From NCBI GenBank assembly GCA_913045395.1, contig CAJWPV010000035.1:1-9098 (forward strand): a DNA stretch of 9,098 nucleotides, read 5' to 3'. Made by a program: the position numbers and the translations under genes. Below, in pieces: positions 1 to 6,601 of this stretch. Every line of letters starts with the position of its first letter. Position 1 is the first letter of the stretch. The DNA comes from an uncultured Verrucomicrobiota bacterium. GTDB taxonomy: Bacteria; Verrucomicrobiota; Verrucomicrobiia; Limisphaerales; UBA1096. The notes under the pieces were generated by a model. The model did not search any database and was not told the origin of the DNA. It saw only the letters and a list, made by a program, of their open reading frames with translations.

Positions 1-125
1 GCGGCAAGGCGATGTTTGGCGATGACATGTGCACCGTCGTCACACAGGGCGAGATGATCGCCGTCGGCGCACACGTGAAAGTGATCGGCCACCGCGGCAG
101 CGACCTGCTCGTCATCGAGGCCTGA
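1..125 (+). CDS. NfeD family protein, C-terminal fragment (5' end outside window)
   Basis: The open frame running in from the left edge encodes about 40 residues, beginning GKAMFGDDMCTVVTQGEMI and ending DLLVIEA before TGA at 123-125. The pattern of G.A, a short variable strand, then V..GEMI..G..VKVIGHRG..L.VIEA matches the OB-fold that closes NfeD proteins, where a loop containing E-x-I-x-x-G precedes the last two beta strands. NfeD proteins are membrane-associated partners of SPFH/stomatin-like proteins and take part in membrane quality control; the membrane and any protease portions would lie upstream. The next gene starts 24 bp downstream on the same strand, so co-transcription is plausible. 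The fragment is short, so the family call rests on this C-terminal pattern only. Confidence 0.68.
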   Translation, partial: GKAMFGDDMCTVVTQGEMIAVGAHVKVIGHRGSDLLVIEA

Positions 126-127
126 GC

Positions 128-139
128 GCCTGGCCAAGC
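128..139. repeat. Interspersed palindrome copy, NfeD/GGCT spacer
   Basis: GCCTGGCCAAGC, one mismatch to the window consensus GCTTGGCCAAGC. It starts 2 bp after the NfeD stop codon and fills half of the 24-bp spacer before the next start codon. This copy is non-coding. Confidence 0.6.
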
Positions 140-149
140 GGAACACCGG

Positions 150-617
150 ATGGGCGAGGGGATTGCCAACACCATTTATTTCGCCTACGGGTCAAACATG
201 TGCCCGGAGCAAATGGCGGCACGTTGCCCCGGCGGCCTGGCGCTTGGCCGGGCGGAACTGAGCGACTGGCGCTTCCTCATCAACACCCGCACCTATGCCA
301 CGATTGAGTCGTCACCCGGTGCGGTGACCCACGGCGTGCTCTGGTCGCTGACGCTGCGGCACATCACCGAGCTCGACCGCTACGAGGCCGTCGTCGAGGG
401 CATGTACCACAAGACCAGCCTGATCGTTCAAAAAGCCGGCGATCCGGTGGAGGCACTGGTGTACATCGATCCCGTTTGCGAGCTCGGCCAACCGAAGCCG
501 GGCTACCTCCAAACCATCCTCGATGGCGCGGCGAACTTTGCTCTGCCGACGGAGTATATCGCCGGCTTGGCCCGGGACTGGGGCGAGGCGAACGCTACTT
601 CCGGGCCGCGGGAGTGA
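150..617 (+). CDS. Gamma-glutamylcyclotransferase-like (AIG2/GGCT fold) protein
   Basis: A 155-residue protein of the usual size for single-domain GGCT-like enzymes. The N-terminal strand reads IYFAYGSNM (residues 9-17), the signature phosphate/anion-binding loop of the family. The segment LDRYEAVVEGMYHK (about 75-88) corresponds to the LDxxEG region, placing E79 as the likely catalytic acid/base. A C-terminal GYLQTILDGAANFALPTEYI follows the common end of the fold. Family members cyclise gamma-glutamyl amino acids or related gamma-glutamyl amines to 5-oxoproline; the substrate cannot be read here. No signal peptide is seen, so it is probably cytoplasmic. The ATG at 150 is the only good start before the YGSNM loop; the Shine-Dalgarno is weak (GCGGAACACCGG upstream). 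The 3' end overlaps the convergent peptidase gene by 23 bp. Two peptides, ALGRAE (31-36) and ELGQP (111-115), coincide with copies or relics of the window's palindromic repeat. Confidence 0.85.
   Translation: MGEGIANTIYFAYGSNMCPEQMAARCPGGLALGRAELSDWRFLINTRTYATIESSPGAVTHGVLWSLTLRHITELDRYEAVVEGMYHKTSLIVQKAGDPVEALVYIDPVCELGQPKPGYLQTILDGAANFALPTEYIAGLARDWGEANATSGPRE
242..253. repeat. Interspersed palindrome copy inside the GGCT-like gene
   Basis: GCTTGGCCGGGC, two mismatches to the consensus GCTTGGCCAAGC. It is read as ALGRA just after the YGSNM loop region. Confidence 0.45.
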
Positions 618-3549
618 TGGAGAGTTTCACTCGTTTGCCCTTTCGCAACACCTCGATGCCCACCGGCTTGCCGACCTTCACCGCGTCGAGCGCGTAGGTG
701 TAATCGTAAATGTTGGTGATGTCCTTTCCGGCGAAATGGACGATGACATCGCCGCCTTTTAGCCCCGCTTTGTCGGCCGGGCCACCGCCGCGCACGCCGG
801 TGAGCAACACCCCTTTCACGTCCTCCGAGGCGTAGTCTGGAATGGTGCCGAGATACACGCGGATGGCATCGCGACTGCCGCCCTGGTCGGATTTTTCGAC
901 TTTCAAATAGTCCGGCCGGTCGCCGCTCCCGGCCAGGTCGCGCACCATGTCCCCGGCAAACTTCGTGATGCGCTCGAGCCCTTCAAAATTCAGCGTGTCG
1001 GTGTCGTCGGCCGGCCGGTGGTATTCCTTGTGGCTGCCGGTGAACCAGGCGAGCACCGGAATGCCCTTGGGATAAAACGACGTCGTGTCAGTCGGCAGAT
1101 AGGGATCCTGTTGCAGCGTGATGTCAAACCCGGCAAGGACGTTTCGGCGCTCGATCAGTTTTTTCCAAGCGCTCGACGAGCCGACGCCCTGCAGCGTGAG
1201 CTTGTTGTCGCGGAGCCGGCCGACCATGTCGAAGTTCAGGTAAGCAATAACGTTGCTGAGGTTCACCGTCGGCTTGGCGGCGTAACGCGCAGATCCGATC
1301 AGGCCAAGCTCTTCTCCGGACCAAAAGCTGAAGATCACGCCGCGTTGAAACTCCTCCGGCCTAGCCTCCCGGCGCTTGGCCAAGCTGGACGCCATCTCGA
1401 GCAATGCCGCAACGCCGGAGGCGTTGTCGTCCGCGCCGTTGTGCACCATGCCTTCCTCGCCCTTGACCCCGAACCCGCCGGTCTCTCCGCGGCCAAGGTG
1501 ATCGTAGTGCGCACCTAGCATCACGTACTCGGCTGGCATATTCGTCGGCGCTTGGCCAGTTGGAGGTAACACCGCGACGAGGTTGCTGTCCTTTTGCCTG
1601 ATGCGCTTGAGCGAGGTCTTGATGCTCAGCACGATACCCGGCAGTGACAGGCCGTGTACCGCATGCGGATTCTCCTTGTCGAGCGACGACTGTAATTGCT
1701 TAAGTGACTTGCCGTAAAACTGCACCAGAGCGTTACCGACTTTGCCACTGATGGAGATCACCGGGATGCCTGCGCCAGCCATGCTGCTGTCGAAACTCAG
1801 CTTGGCCAACGAGCCGGGGTTTGGGGAGTTCGGGCCGGTGACAACAAGCAACGCCTTGGCGCCGTTGTTCCGCGCGATGAGCGCCTTGTAACGAAGGCCG
1901 GCATAGCGGTTGAGTTCTTGTCGGCGGTCGATCGAAATGTCCTCCGGCACGTAGCGCAGCACCATCACGATTTTGTCCTTCACATCGAGGCCGCCGTACG
2001 AGTTGTAGCCGACACCAAGTTCGCCCGGCTTGGTCAGCCCGTAGCCGGTGAAGACCACTTCGGCCTCGACCCCGCCATTGGCCGAGAACGCCAACGGCCG
2101 AAAATCCTTGTCCAACTCAAAGATTTGATCCTCGCCGGTGTGGCCCAGTAGAGTCATTTTGTTTTCCGGTTTCACCAGCTCCACACCACCGGTGAATTCA
2201 AATGTGTGGTTGAAGCTATCCTGCTCGGTGCCAATCGGTTGAAGCCCGGCTCTTGTTAGGTGCTGGCGAATGTAGTCGGCGGCCTTGCGGATGCCTTTGC
2301 TGCCGGTTCGGCGGCCCTCCAGTTCGTCCGATGCAAGGTAGGTGACGTGCTCTTTCAGGTTGTCAATCGAGACGCCGGGTGACAGTGCGGCTTGGCTGGT
2401 GATGCGTTCCGGCGCTTGGCCAAGTGCGGCCAGTGCACCCCGGTGATCCCAGTTGGAGAGGAAGAGCTGCGACTGCTTTTCCGGCGTGGCGTTTGACGTC
2501 CAGCAGAGTCGGGTGCCGTCCGGCGAGAAAACAGGCAGGCCATCGAAGCCGGCGCGCTCGGTGACGCGAACCGGTTCGCGTTGGCCAGGCGTATCGACGA
2601 GGTACAGTTCAAAGTTGGTGAAGCCAAGCTTGTTGCTGGCAAAAATAATGTAGTCACCGGACGGATGAAAATACGGCGCCCATGACATAGACTTGAAGTT
2701 GGTGATTTTTCGGATTTCCGAACCGTCCGGCTTCATCGTGTGAATCTCCGCAACCGCGCCGGACTTGTTGAAGCGCCGCCAAACAATCCTCGAGCCATCC
2801 GGAGAAAAAAACGGGCCGCCGTCGTAACCGGCCGTGCGGGTCAGGCGGGTTTGTCCCGAGCCGTCGGCGTTCATGATATAGATTTCGCCGAAGTACGAGA
2901 GGTCAACTTCGCGCAGTTTTTTCTCCTCGTCCGAGAGGTCGTCAGCGTAAGCGCTGCGGGTGGAAGCGAAGACAATCCTCGAGCCGTCCGGTGAGTAACC
3001 GGCCTCGGCGTCATAGCCCCGCGCGGTGGTGAGTCGTCGCAGGCCGCTGCCATCCACATTGGCGCTGAAGATGTCCATCGTCTCGTCGTAGTCCCACGAG
3101 TAACGGCGTTCTTTGCCAGAGGCGCGGAAGTCGAGTTCCGCCTTCTGTTTGGCCTTGGCCTGTGGGTCGTGGTGTGTTGATCCGAAAAGCACCCGCTCAC
3201 CCCCGGGGTGAAAAAACGCGCAGGTCGTTTTTCCGTGACCGGGCGAGACGCGGGCCGAGTCGCCAGTCTCAAAATCGAGCGTGTAAATCTGGTAGAACGG
3301 ATTGCCGGCCTCACGTTCGCTCTGGAAAATCAGCCTGGAGCCGTCGGCACTGAAATAACCCTCGCCACTGCGCCGCCCTTCAAAGGTTAATTGTCGCACC
3401 CGGGAGAGAAACGCCCCCTGACCCTCGGCGGCGTACGCGCCCGGCCAAGCGGCGGCGAGCAGCGCGGCGGCGAGCAGCGCGGCGGGTTTGATGGAAAAAC
3501 GACCTGTCACTTCGCCGCTGGTTTTAGTTTCAAACGCCTCAGTTTTCAA
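595..3549 (-). CDS. Secreted PD40 beta-propeller / M28 zinc peptidase / PDZ fusion protein
   Basis: 984 residues. A signal peptide is evident (hydrophobic AALLAAALLAAAWPGAYA, 23-40). Residues about 45-365 hold at least five PD40/TolB-like propeller repeats (SADGSRLIFQS, SPDGSRIVFAS, SPDGSRIVWRR, HPSGDYIIFAS, SPDGTRLCWTS). Residues about 393-870 form an M28 metallopeptidase, opening with LASDELEGRRTGS and carrying a PA-like insert at about 490-650. All expected metal and catalytic residues are present: H681 (GAHYDHLG), D707 (GADDNASG), E746 catalytic and E747 (SGEELG), D774 (NFDMVG) and H844 (YHRPADD). Residues about 895-980 are a PDZ domain (GGGPADKAGLKGGDVI). It probably acts outside the cytoplasm as an aminopeptidase on peptides; the propeller and PDZ may present substrate, which is inference. 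The first codon is TTG directly after a TAG; GTG at 3510 (residue 14) would give a more typical short signal peptide and may be the true start. It ends in TAG at 595-597, inside the end of the convergent GGCT-like gene. Several loops carry palindromic-repeat peptides (ALGQA 375-379, SLAKR 722-726). Confidence 0.92.
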   Translation of the reverse strand: MKTEAFETKTSGEVTGRFSIKPAALLAAALLAAAWPGAYAAEGQGAFLSRVRQLTFEGRRSGEGYFSADGSRLIFQSEREAGNPFYQIYTLDFETGDSARVSPGHGKTTCAFFHPGGERVLFGSTHHDPQAKAKQKAELDFRASGKERRYSWDYDETMDIFSANVDGSGLRRLTTARGYDAEAGYSPDGSRIVFASTRSAYADDLSDEEKKLREVDLSYFGEIYIMNADGSGQTRLTRTAGYDGGPFFSPDGSRIVWRRFNKSGAVAEIHTMKPDGSEIRKITNFKSMSWAPYFHPSGDYIIFASNKLGFTNFELYLVDTPGQREPVRVTERAGFDGLPVFSPDGTRLCWTSNATPEKQSQLFLSNWDHRGALAALGQAPERITSQAALSPGVSIDNLKEHVTYLASDELEGRRTGSKGIRKAADYIRQHLTRAGLQPIGTEQDSFNHTFEFTGGVELVKPENKMTLLGHTGEDQIFELDKDFRPLAFSANGGVEAEVVFTGYGLTKPGELGVGYNSYGGLDVKDKIVMVLRYVPEDISIDRRQELNRYAGLRYKALIARNNGAKALLVVTGPNSPNPGSLAKLSFDSSMAGAGIPVISISGKVGNALVQFYGKSLKQLQSSLDKENPHAVHGLSLPGIVLSIKTSLKRIRQKDSNLVAVLPPTGQAPTNMPAEYVMLGAHYDHLGRGETGGFGVKGEEGMVHNGADDNASGVAALLEMASSLAKRREARPEEFQRGVIFSFWSGEELGLIGSARYAAKPTVNLSNVIAYLNFDMVGRLRDNKLTLQGVGSSSAWKKLIERRNVLAGFDITLQQDPYLPTDTTSFYPKGIPVLAWFTGSHKEYHRPADDTDTLNFEGLERITKFAGDMVRDLAGSGDRPDYLKVEKSDQGGSRDAIRVYLGTIPDYASEDVKGVLLTGVRGGGPADKAGLKGGDVIVHFAGKDITNIYDYTYALDAVKVGKPVGIEVLRKGKRVKLSITPAARK
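1374..1385. repeat. Perfect palindrome GCTTGGCCAAGC inside M28 domain
   Basis: The only exact 12-mer GCTTGGCCAAGC in the window. On the coding (minus) strand it is read as SLAKR (residues 722-726), in a charged surface segment between the GADDNASG and SGEELG zinc motifs. Confidence 0.7.
1550..1561. repeat. Interspersed palindrome copy inside M28 domain
   Basis: GCTTGGCCAGTT; the left nine bases match the consensus exactly. It is read on the minus strand as TGQAP (664-668), in the loop just before the GAHYDHLG metal-binding strand. Confidence 0.5.
1800..1811. repeat. Interspersed palindrome copy inside PA-like insert
   Basis: GCTTGGCCAACG, ten bases matching the consensus. It is read on the minus strand as SLAK (580-583), following a Pro/Asn/Gly-rich loop (GPNSPNPG). 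Confidence 0.5.
2414..2425. repeat. Near-perfect palindrome at the propeller/peptidase junction
   Basis: GCTTGGCCAAGT, one mismatch to the consensus. It is read on the minus strand as ALGQA (375-379), in the linker between the last PD40 repeat and the start of the M28 domain. Confidence 0.65.
3439..3450. repeat. Interspersed palindrome copy at signal-peptide end
   Basis: GCCCGGCCAAGC, two mismatches to the consensus. It is read as AWPGA (34-38) at the C-terminal side of the signal peptide, i.e. in the third possible reading frame. It directly abuts the 15-bp tandem duplication. Confidence 0.45.
3451..3480. repeat. Perfect 15-bp tandem duplication in signal-peptide coding region
   Basis: GGCGGCGAGCAGCGC occurs twice in direct succession (3451-3465 and 3466-3480), followed by five more matching bases (GGCGG). 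On the minus strand each unit adds five residues of the Ala/Leu hydrophobic core (AALLA AALLA register). The unit length is a multiple of three, so gain or loss of a copy would keep the frame and only change the length of the h-region. Confidence 0.85.
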
Positions 3550-3555
3550 CTAAGA

Positions 3556-3567
3556 GCTTGGCCGTGC
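3556..3567. repeat. Interspersed palindrome copy over the GNAT gene start
   Basis: GCTTGGCCGTGC, two mismatches to the consensus. It spans both candidate start codons of the rightward acetyltransferase (TTG 3558 and GTG 3564) and lies only 6 bp from the TTG start of the leftward peptidase gene. Confidence 0.5.
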
Positions 3568-4679
3568 TCCGTATTGAAACAATCCAGAACCGAGCACAGC
3601 TCCGCGATTTTGTCCGGTTTCCGCTGCGTATCTACTCCGGCGACTCGCCGTGGGTGCCCCCGGTTTGGCGCGAGGAATTGATGCGGCTCGACCGGGCGCG
3701 TGGCCCGTTTTTCGAGCACTCGGAGGCGGCGCTGTTTCTCGCGCGTGACGCCGCCGGCGATCCGGTCGGGCGCATTGCGGCAATCCGGTTCAACCGCCAC
3801 CTCGAGGTCTACGGCGACGGCGTTGGCTTTTTCGGATTCTTCGAATGCGTCGATGACGAGTCGGTGGCCGGACGCCTGTTTGAGGCGGCGGCGGAATGGC
3901 TTCGAGGGCAGGGGCTCAAGCGCATGCGCGGTCCGACGAGCTTCACCATCAACGAGGAGATCGGGTTGCTGATCGAGAATTTTGACGAATCACCGACGCT
4001 GCTCACGACGTGGAACCCGCCGTACTATCAGCAGCTCGTCGAGTCGGCCGGCTTGGCAAAGGTGGAGGATTTGCTCGCGCGCGAGGTGGCGTTCTCCGAC
4101 ATGGACTTACGCTATCTTGAGCGTTTGGCGAGGGCAGGCGCTCGAAATGGCCAGGTGACGATTCGCCAGGCGAACCTGGCCAAGCTTGAGACGGAGATCG
4201 AGATCCTCGTGAAAATCTATGCCGAGGCTTGGAGCGAGAACTGGGGCGCGGTGCCGTTCAGTCGTGACGAGTTCCTGAAAATGGCCTACGAACTAAAGCC
4301 ATTCTTATTGCCGGAGTGCACGCTGATCGCCGAGTACGATGGTGAGGCGGTGGGCATCTGCGTGGCATTGCCGGACATCAATGTGGCAGTCAAGGCGTGT
4401 GGTGGACGGTTCGGGCCGCTTGGTTTGTTGCGTTTTATGATTGCGCGCCGGCGTATCGATCTGATTCGGGGTGTTGTGGTCGGGGTACTGAAGGAGCACC
4501 GAAACAAAGGCATCGATTCGGCGTTTGGCGCTCGGACGGCCAAAGAGCTACAGGGAAGCCGGTACAAGCGGATCGAGTTTTCGTGGATGCTCGAGTCGAA
4601 TTTGCGCGTTCATCGTGTGCTGGAAAACTCCGGCGCAAAAATCACCAAGCGCTGGCGCGTTTACGAACGCGATCTTTAG
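3558..4679 (+). CDS. YghO-like GNAT-family N-acetyltransferase
   Basis: 373 residues from TTG 3558 (371 from GTG 3564; there is no ATG, and an in-frame TAG lies at 3525-3527). The N-terminal half carries the hallmark blocks of the YghO-type family: FVRFPLRIYSGDSPWVPP (18-35), VGRIAAI with EVYGDGVGFFGFFE (70-96), then RGPTSFTINEEIGLLIENF (124-142) and TTWNPPYYQQL (150-160). The C-terminal GNAT fold shows the acetyl-CoA loop in GVVVGVLKEHRNKGID (305-320) and the usual end FSWMLESNLRVHRVLENSGAKITKRWRVYERDL region. Family length is about 370-390, so it is complete. It is a predicted acyl-CoA-dependent transferase; the substrate is unknown and cannot be read from neighbours. It is predicted cytoplasmic. 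Its TAG stop shares TTAG with the stop of the minus-strand zinc-ribbon frame. No clear Shine-Dalgarno precedes either start. Confidence 0.85.
   Translation: MAVLRIETIQNRAQLRDFVRFPLRIYSGDSPWVPPVWREELMRLDRARGPFFEHSEAALFLARDAAGDPVGRIAAIRFNRHLEVYGDGVGFFGFFECVDDESVAGRLFEAAAEWLRGQGLKRMRGPTSFTINEEIGLLIENFDESPTLLTTWNPPYYQQLVESAGLAKVEDLLAREVAFSDMDLRYLERLARAGARNGQVTIRQANLAKLETEIEILVKIYAEAWSENWGAVPFSRDEFLKMAYELKPFLLPECTLIAEYDGEAVGICVALPDINVAVKACGGRFGPLGLLRFMIARRRIDLIRGVVVGVLKEHRNKGIDSAFGARTAKELQGSRYKRIEFSWMLESNLRVHRVLENSGAKITKRWRVYERDL
4174..4185. repeat. Interspersed palindrome copy inside the GNAT gene
   Basis: ACCTGGCCAAGC; the right nine bases match the consensus exactly. It is read as NLAKL (206-210), in the linker between the two halves of the acetyltransferase. 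LAK is a common tripeptide, so an ordinary codon origin is possible. Confidence 0.35.
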
Positions 4680-4789
4680 TCTGTGACGTGGATGACGTCC
4701 TTCTCGAAGTAGGGGCAGTGGTATTGGCCGGTGGCCTGCTCGGTGGCATTCAACTTTAGGCTTTGGCCACACTCGGCGCAGTTGACGAC
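4676..4789 (-). pseudogene. 37-codon zinc-ribbon-like frame directly after pyrF stop, no start codon
   Basis: Immediately after the pyrF TAA (4790-4792), and in the same frame, an open frame reads VVNCAECGQSLK, then LNATEQATGQ, then YHCPYFEKDVIHVTD and TAA at 4676-4678. CxxC (residues 4-7) followed by HCPYF (24-28) looks like the first knuckle and a damaged second knuckle of a small zinc ribbon: the position expected to be Cys in HCPYC is Phe. There is no ATG or GTG; one TTG occurs at codon 13, after the first CxxC. Its stop shares TTAG with the convergent acetyltransferase stop, a layout typical of real gene ends. It may be a gene that lost its start, a former C-terminal domain of pyrF cut off by TAA, or a readthrough extension. 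Which one cannot be settled from this sequence. Confidence 0.5.
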
Positions 4790-5536
4790 TTACGGGATCG
4801 GCTCGCGGCGTTCGCTCTCGGGAACGAGTTCAGGGTCGATCGAGTGGAGAATCCCGATGGCGGCGGCCCTGGGATCGTTCGCGCTGGTGATGGGGCGACC
4901 GATGACCAGCCAGTTCGCTCCGGCTTGGATAGCCTCTGCCGGGGTCATGGTGCGCTTTTGATCGTCCGCCTTGATCGTCGCGGGGCGGATGCCGGGCGTG
5001 ACCAGTTGGATGTCATCGCCCAACTCGGCGCGGAGCATCTCGATTTCCTGCGGGGAACAGACCAGCCCGCGCAACCCGGCGACGGTGGCCAGCTTGGCCA
5101 GGCGTAACACCTGTTCCTGCACGTTACCCCCGCCGCCCAACTCGGCGAGGTTGCCGTCGTCCATGCTGGTGAGCACGGTGACGGCGAGGACGAGCAGCGG
5201 ATCTGTCTGAAGCATGGCGGCCTGCTCATGGGCAGCGTTTTCGGCGGCGGCAAGCATCTCGGTGCCTCCCGAGGCATGGACGGTGGTCATCTGCACGCCG
5301 AGGTCGGTGGCCGCGATGACGGCCTTGGCCACGGTGTTGGGGATGTCGTGCAGTTTGAGGTCGAGAAACACCTTCGCGCCGGTCGCACGTAGTTTGCGGA
5401 CGACGTCCGGCCCGCTGCTGATGAACAACTGCTTGCCGACCTTGAACGCGCCGACGAGGGGGGCGAGTTTCTCGGCGAGTTCCAGGGCCTTCTGCGGGCT
5501 GGGCAGGTCGAGAGCGACGATGATTGGGTTGTTCAC
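4790..5536 (-). CDS. pyrF: Orotidine-5'-phosphate decarboxylase
   Basis: 248 residues. It converts OMP to UMP, the last step of de novo pyrimidine synthesis, in the cytoplasm as a TIM-barrel dimer. The N-terminal strand IIVALDLP gives D10 and AFKVGKQLF gives K32. The family signature DLKLHDIPNTV (59-69) supplies the catalytic D59, K61 and D64. Phosphate-binding elements are TPGIRP (180-185) and VIGRPIT with R214. Length is slightly above the usual 230-240 because of a tail, DPELVPESERREPIP, after the last barrel helix. The start is GTG 5536, since a TAG lies four codons upstream and no ATG is available; the Shine-Dalgarno is not evident. It lies 31 bp downstream of the LysR gene on the same strand, so the two may share a transcript. 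After its TAA the same frame stays open for a further 37 zinc-ribbon-like codons. Confidence 0.95.
   Translation of the reverse strand: MNNPIIVALDLPSPQKALELAEKLAPLVGAFKVGKQLFISSGPDVVRKLRATGAKVFLDLKLHDIPNTVAKAVIAATDLGVQMTTVHASGGTEMLAAAENAAHEQAAMLQTDPLLVLAVTVLTSMDDGNLAELGGGGNVQEQVLRLAKLATVAGLRGLVCSPQEIEMLRAELGDDIQLVTPGIRPATIKADDQKRTMTPAEAIQAGANWLVIGRPITSANDPRAAAIGILHSIDPELVPESERREPIP
5092..5103. repeat. Interspersed palindrome copy inside pyrF
   Basis: GCTTGGCCAGGC, one mismatch to the consensus. It is read on the minus strand as LAKLA (146-150), in a barrel helix; here the reading is normal for the family, so it may be ordinary codon choice. Confidence 0.4.
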
Positions 5537-5567
5537 GGCGGCAGTCTAGTGGGGTGCGGTTGGATTG

Positions 5568-6482
5568 TCAGCCGATTTTGCCGGTCGCCTGCGCCTCGTC
5601 AGCGAGCATTTGCTTGAGATTCCCAACGTGCCATTCGATGCCCTCGACGAACGTCTTGAGCAGCCCCTTGAGTTTGCCCTGCCACAGCACGCCGATCTTG
5701 AGTGCCGGGAAGCCGGGCAGCGGAATGGCGCGTACGCCCGGCACGCGCTTGGAGGAGGGTGACACGATACCGATGCCGAAGCCGAAGCCCTTGGCCGCGA
5801 GTTTCTCCGCGAGGTCGAACGAGTTCACCTCGAGCGTCGTGTGCCAGTCCACGCCCGCATCGGCCAGGCCGGTGCGGAAGATTTTTGTCACCGGCTCGTC
5901 CGCTGGCAGGCAAATGAGCGGCTCGGTGATTTTTTGCGTCTCAAACAAGTCGTCGACCGACCCGATTTTAGACGACCGCCGGGCCACCAGCACCAGCGGT
6001 ATCTCGAGCAGCGAGCGTGCCTCGATGCCGGGCGGTGGTTCCTGCTCGAGGACCGTGACGGCGACGTCGATCTCGCGTGCGAGCAGGGCGGTCTCCAGTG
6101 CCGGTTGGTGGCCGGGCCGAAGCGATACCCGCAGGTCGGGCCGGTCCTCACGGACCTTTTCCATGATCACTGGCATGTGGTCGCTCAGGATGATGTGCGA
6201 CGCACCAACGCGGATCCGCTGCGATTCCCCGCCGCGAAGGTCATCGGCCATTTTGTTGAGTTTGCTGAAAAACGGCTCGACGAACTCGTAAAGCGTTTGC
6301 CCCGTTTCCGTCAGTTCAAATGGGCGGCGATGGAACAGTGTCGCGTCGAGGCGCTCCTCGAGCAGCGCAATCTGCGCACTGACCGCCGGCTGCTGGATGC
6401 CATAGGGGATTTTACGAACGGCGTTGCTGATGCCCTCGTGCTTGGCCACGTAGTAGAACAGTTCGAGGTGATGGATGTTCAT
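5568..6482 (-). CDS. LysR-family transcriptional regulator
   Basis: 304 residues from ATG 6482, the usual LysR length. The N-terminal winged helix-turn-helix begins right at the start (MNIHHLELFYYVAKHEG) with the recognition segment QQPAVSAQIALLEERL and the LFHRRPFELTETG wing. Residues about 85-295 form the periplasmic-binding-protein-like effector domain (RIRVGASHIILSDHMP, LLAREIDVAVTVLEQ, LAAKGFGFGIGIVSP). The frame is open upstream to 6659, but that extension (Arg/Pro/Cys-rich) has no LysR homology and overlaps the divergent gene; ATG 6512 is a less likely alternative. LysR proteins usually autoregulate and control a divergent neighbour, so the cytochrome-type gene starting at 6602 is a candidate target, as is downstream pyrF; both are inference. 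The effector is unknown. Confidence 0.9.
   Translation of the reverse strand: MNIHHLELFYYVAKHEGISNAVRKIPYGIQQPAVSAQIALLEERLDATLFHRRPFELTETGQTLYEFVEPFFSKLNKMADDLRGGESQRIRVGASHIILSDHMPVIMEKVREDRPDLRVSLRPGHQPALETALLAREIDVAVTVLEQEPPPGIEARSLLEIPLVLVARRSSKIGSVDDLFETQKITEPLICLPADEPVTKIFRTGLADAGVDWHTTLEVNSFDLAEKLAAKGFGFGIGIVSPSSKRVPGVRAIPLPGFPALKIGVLWQGKLKGLLKTFVEGIEWHVGNLKQMLADEAQATGKIG
6440..6451. repeat. Partial palindrome copy inside the lysR helix-turn-helix region
   Basis: GCTTGGCCACGT; the left nine bases match the consensus. It is read on the minus strand as VAKHE in the first DNA-binding helix, a position where the peptide is normal for the family. Confidence 0.3.
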
Positions 6483-6601
6483 CGGGAGAAAGGTCCGGCG
6501 GCGGCGTAGCATGACACTTGGCCGAGCGCGGAGCAACTCCGGCGGCGCGATTGAAGATTCGCATTTGCAAGCGGCCAACGGCGGGGGAGCTTTCCGCCGT
6601 A
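6483..6601. promoter_or_regulatory. Divergent intergenic region between lysR and the PSCyt/PSD1 gene
   Basis: 119 bp separate the chosen starts of the two divergent genes and must hold both promoters if those starts are right. I see no convincing -35/-10 pair and no clear T-N11-A operator. It contains a repeat copy (ACTTGGCCGAGC, 6516-6527). GGGGGAG at 6583-6589 lies 12 bp before GTG 6602 and is the best ribosome-binding candidate for the rightward gene. Confidence 0.45.
6516..6527. repeat. Interspersed palindrome copy in the divergent intergenic region
   Basis: ACTTGGCCGAGC, two mismatches to the consensus, about 34 bp upstream of the lysR start codon. Non-coding with the start choices used here. 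Confidence 0.45.

Noticed and set aside
1018..1518. 166-codon plus-strand open frame
   Set aside because: Antisense to the M28 catalytic region, which has all metal ligands conserved; no motif in the antisense product.
5524..6291. 255-codon plus-strand open frame
   Set aside because: Antisense shadow of lysR; Ser/Arg-rich composition and no family signature.
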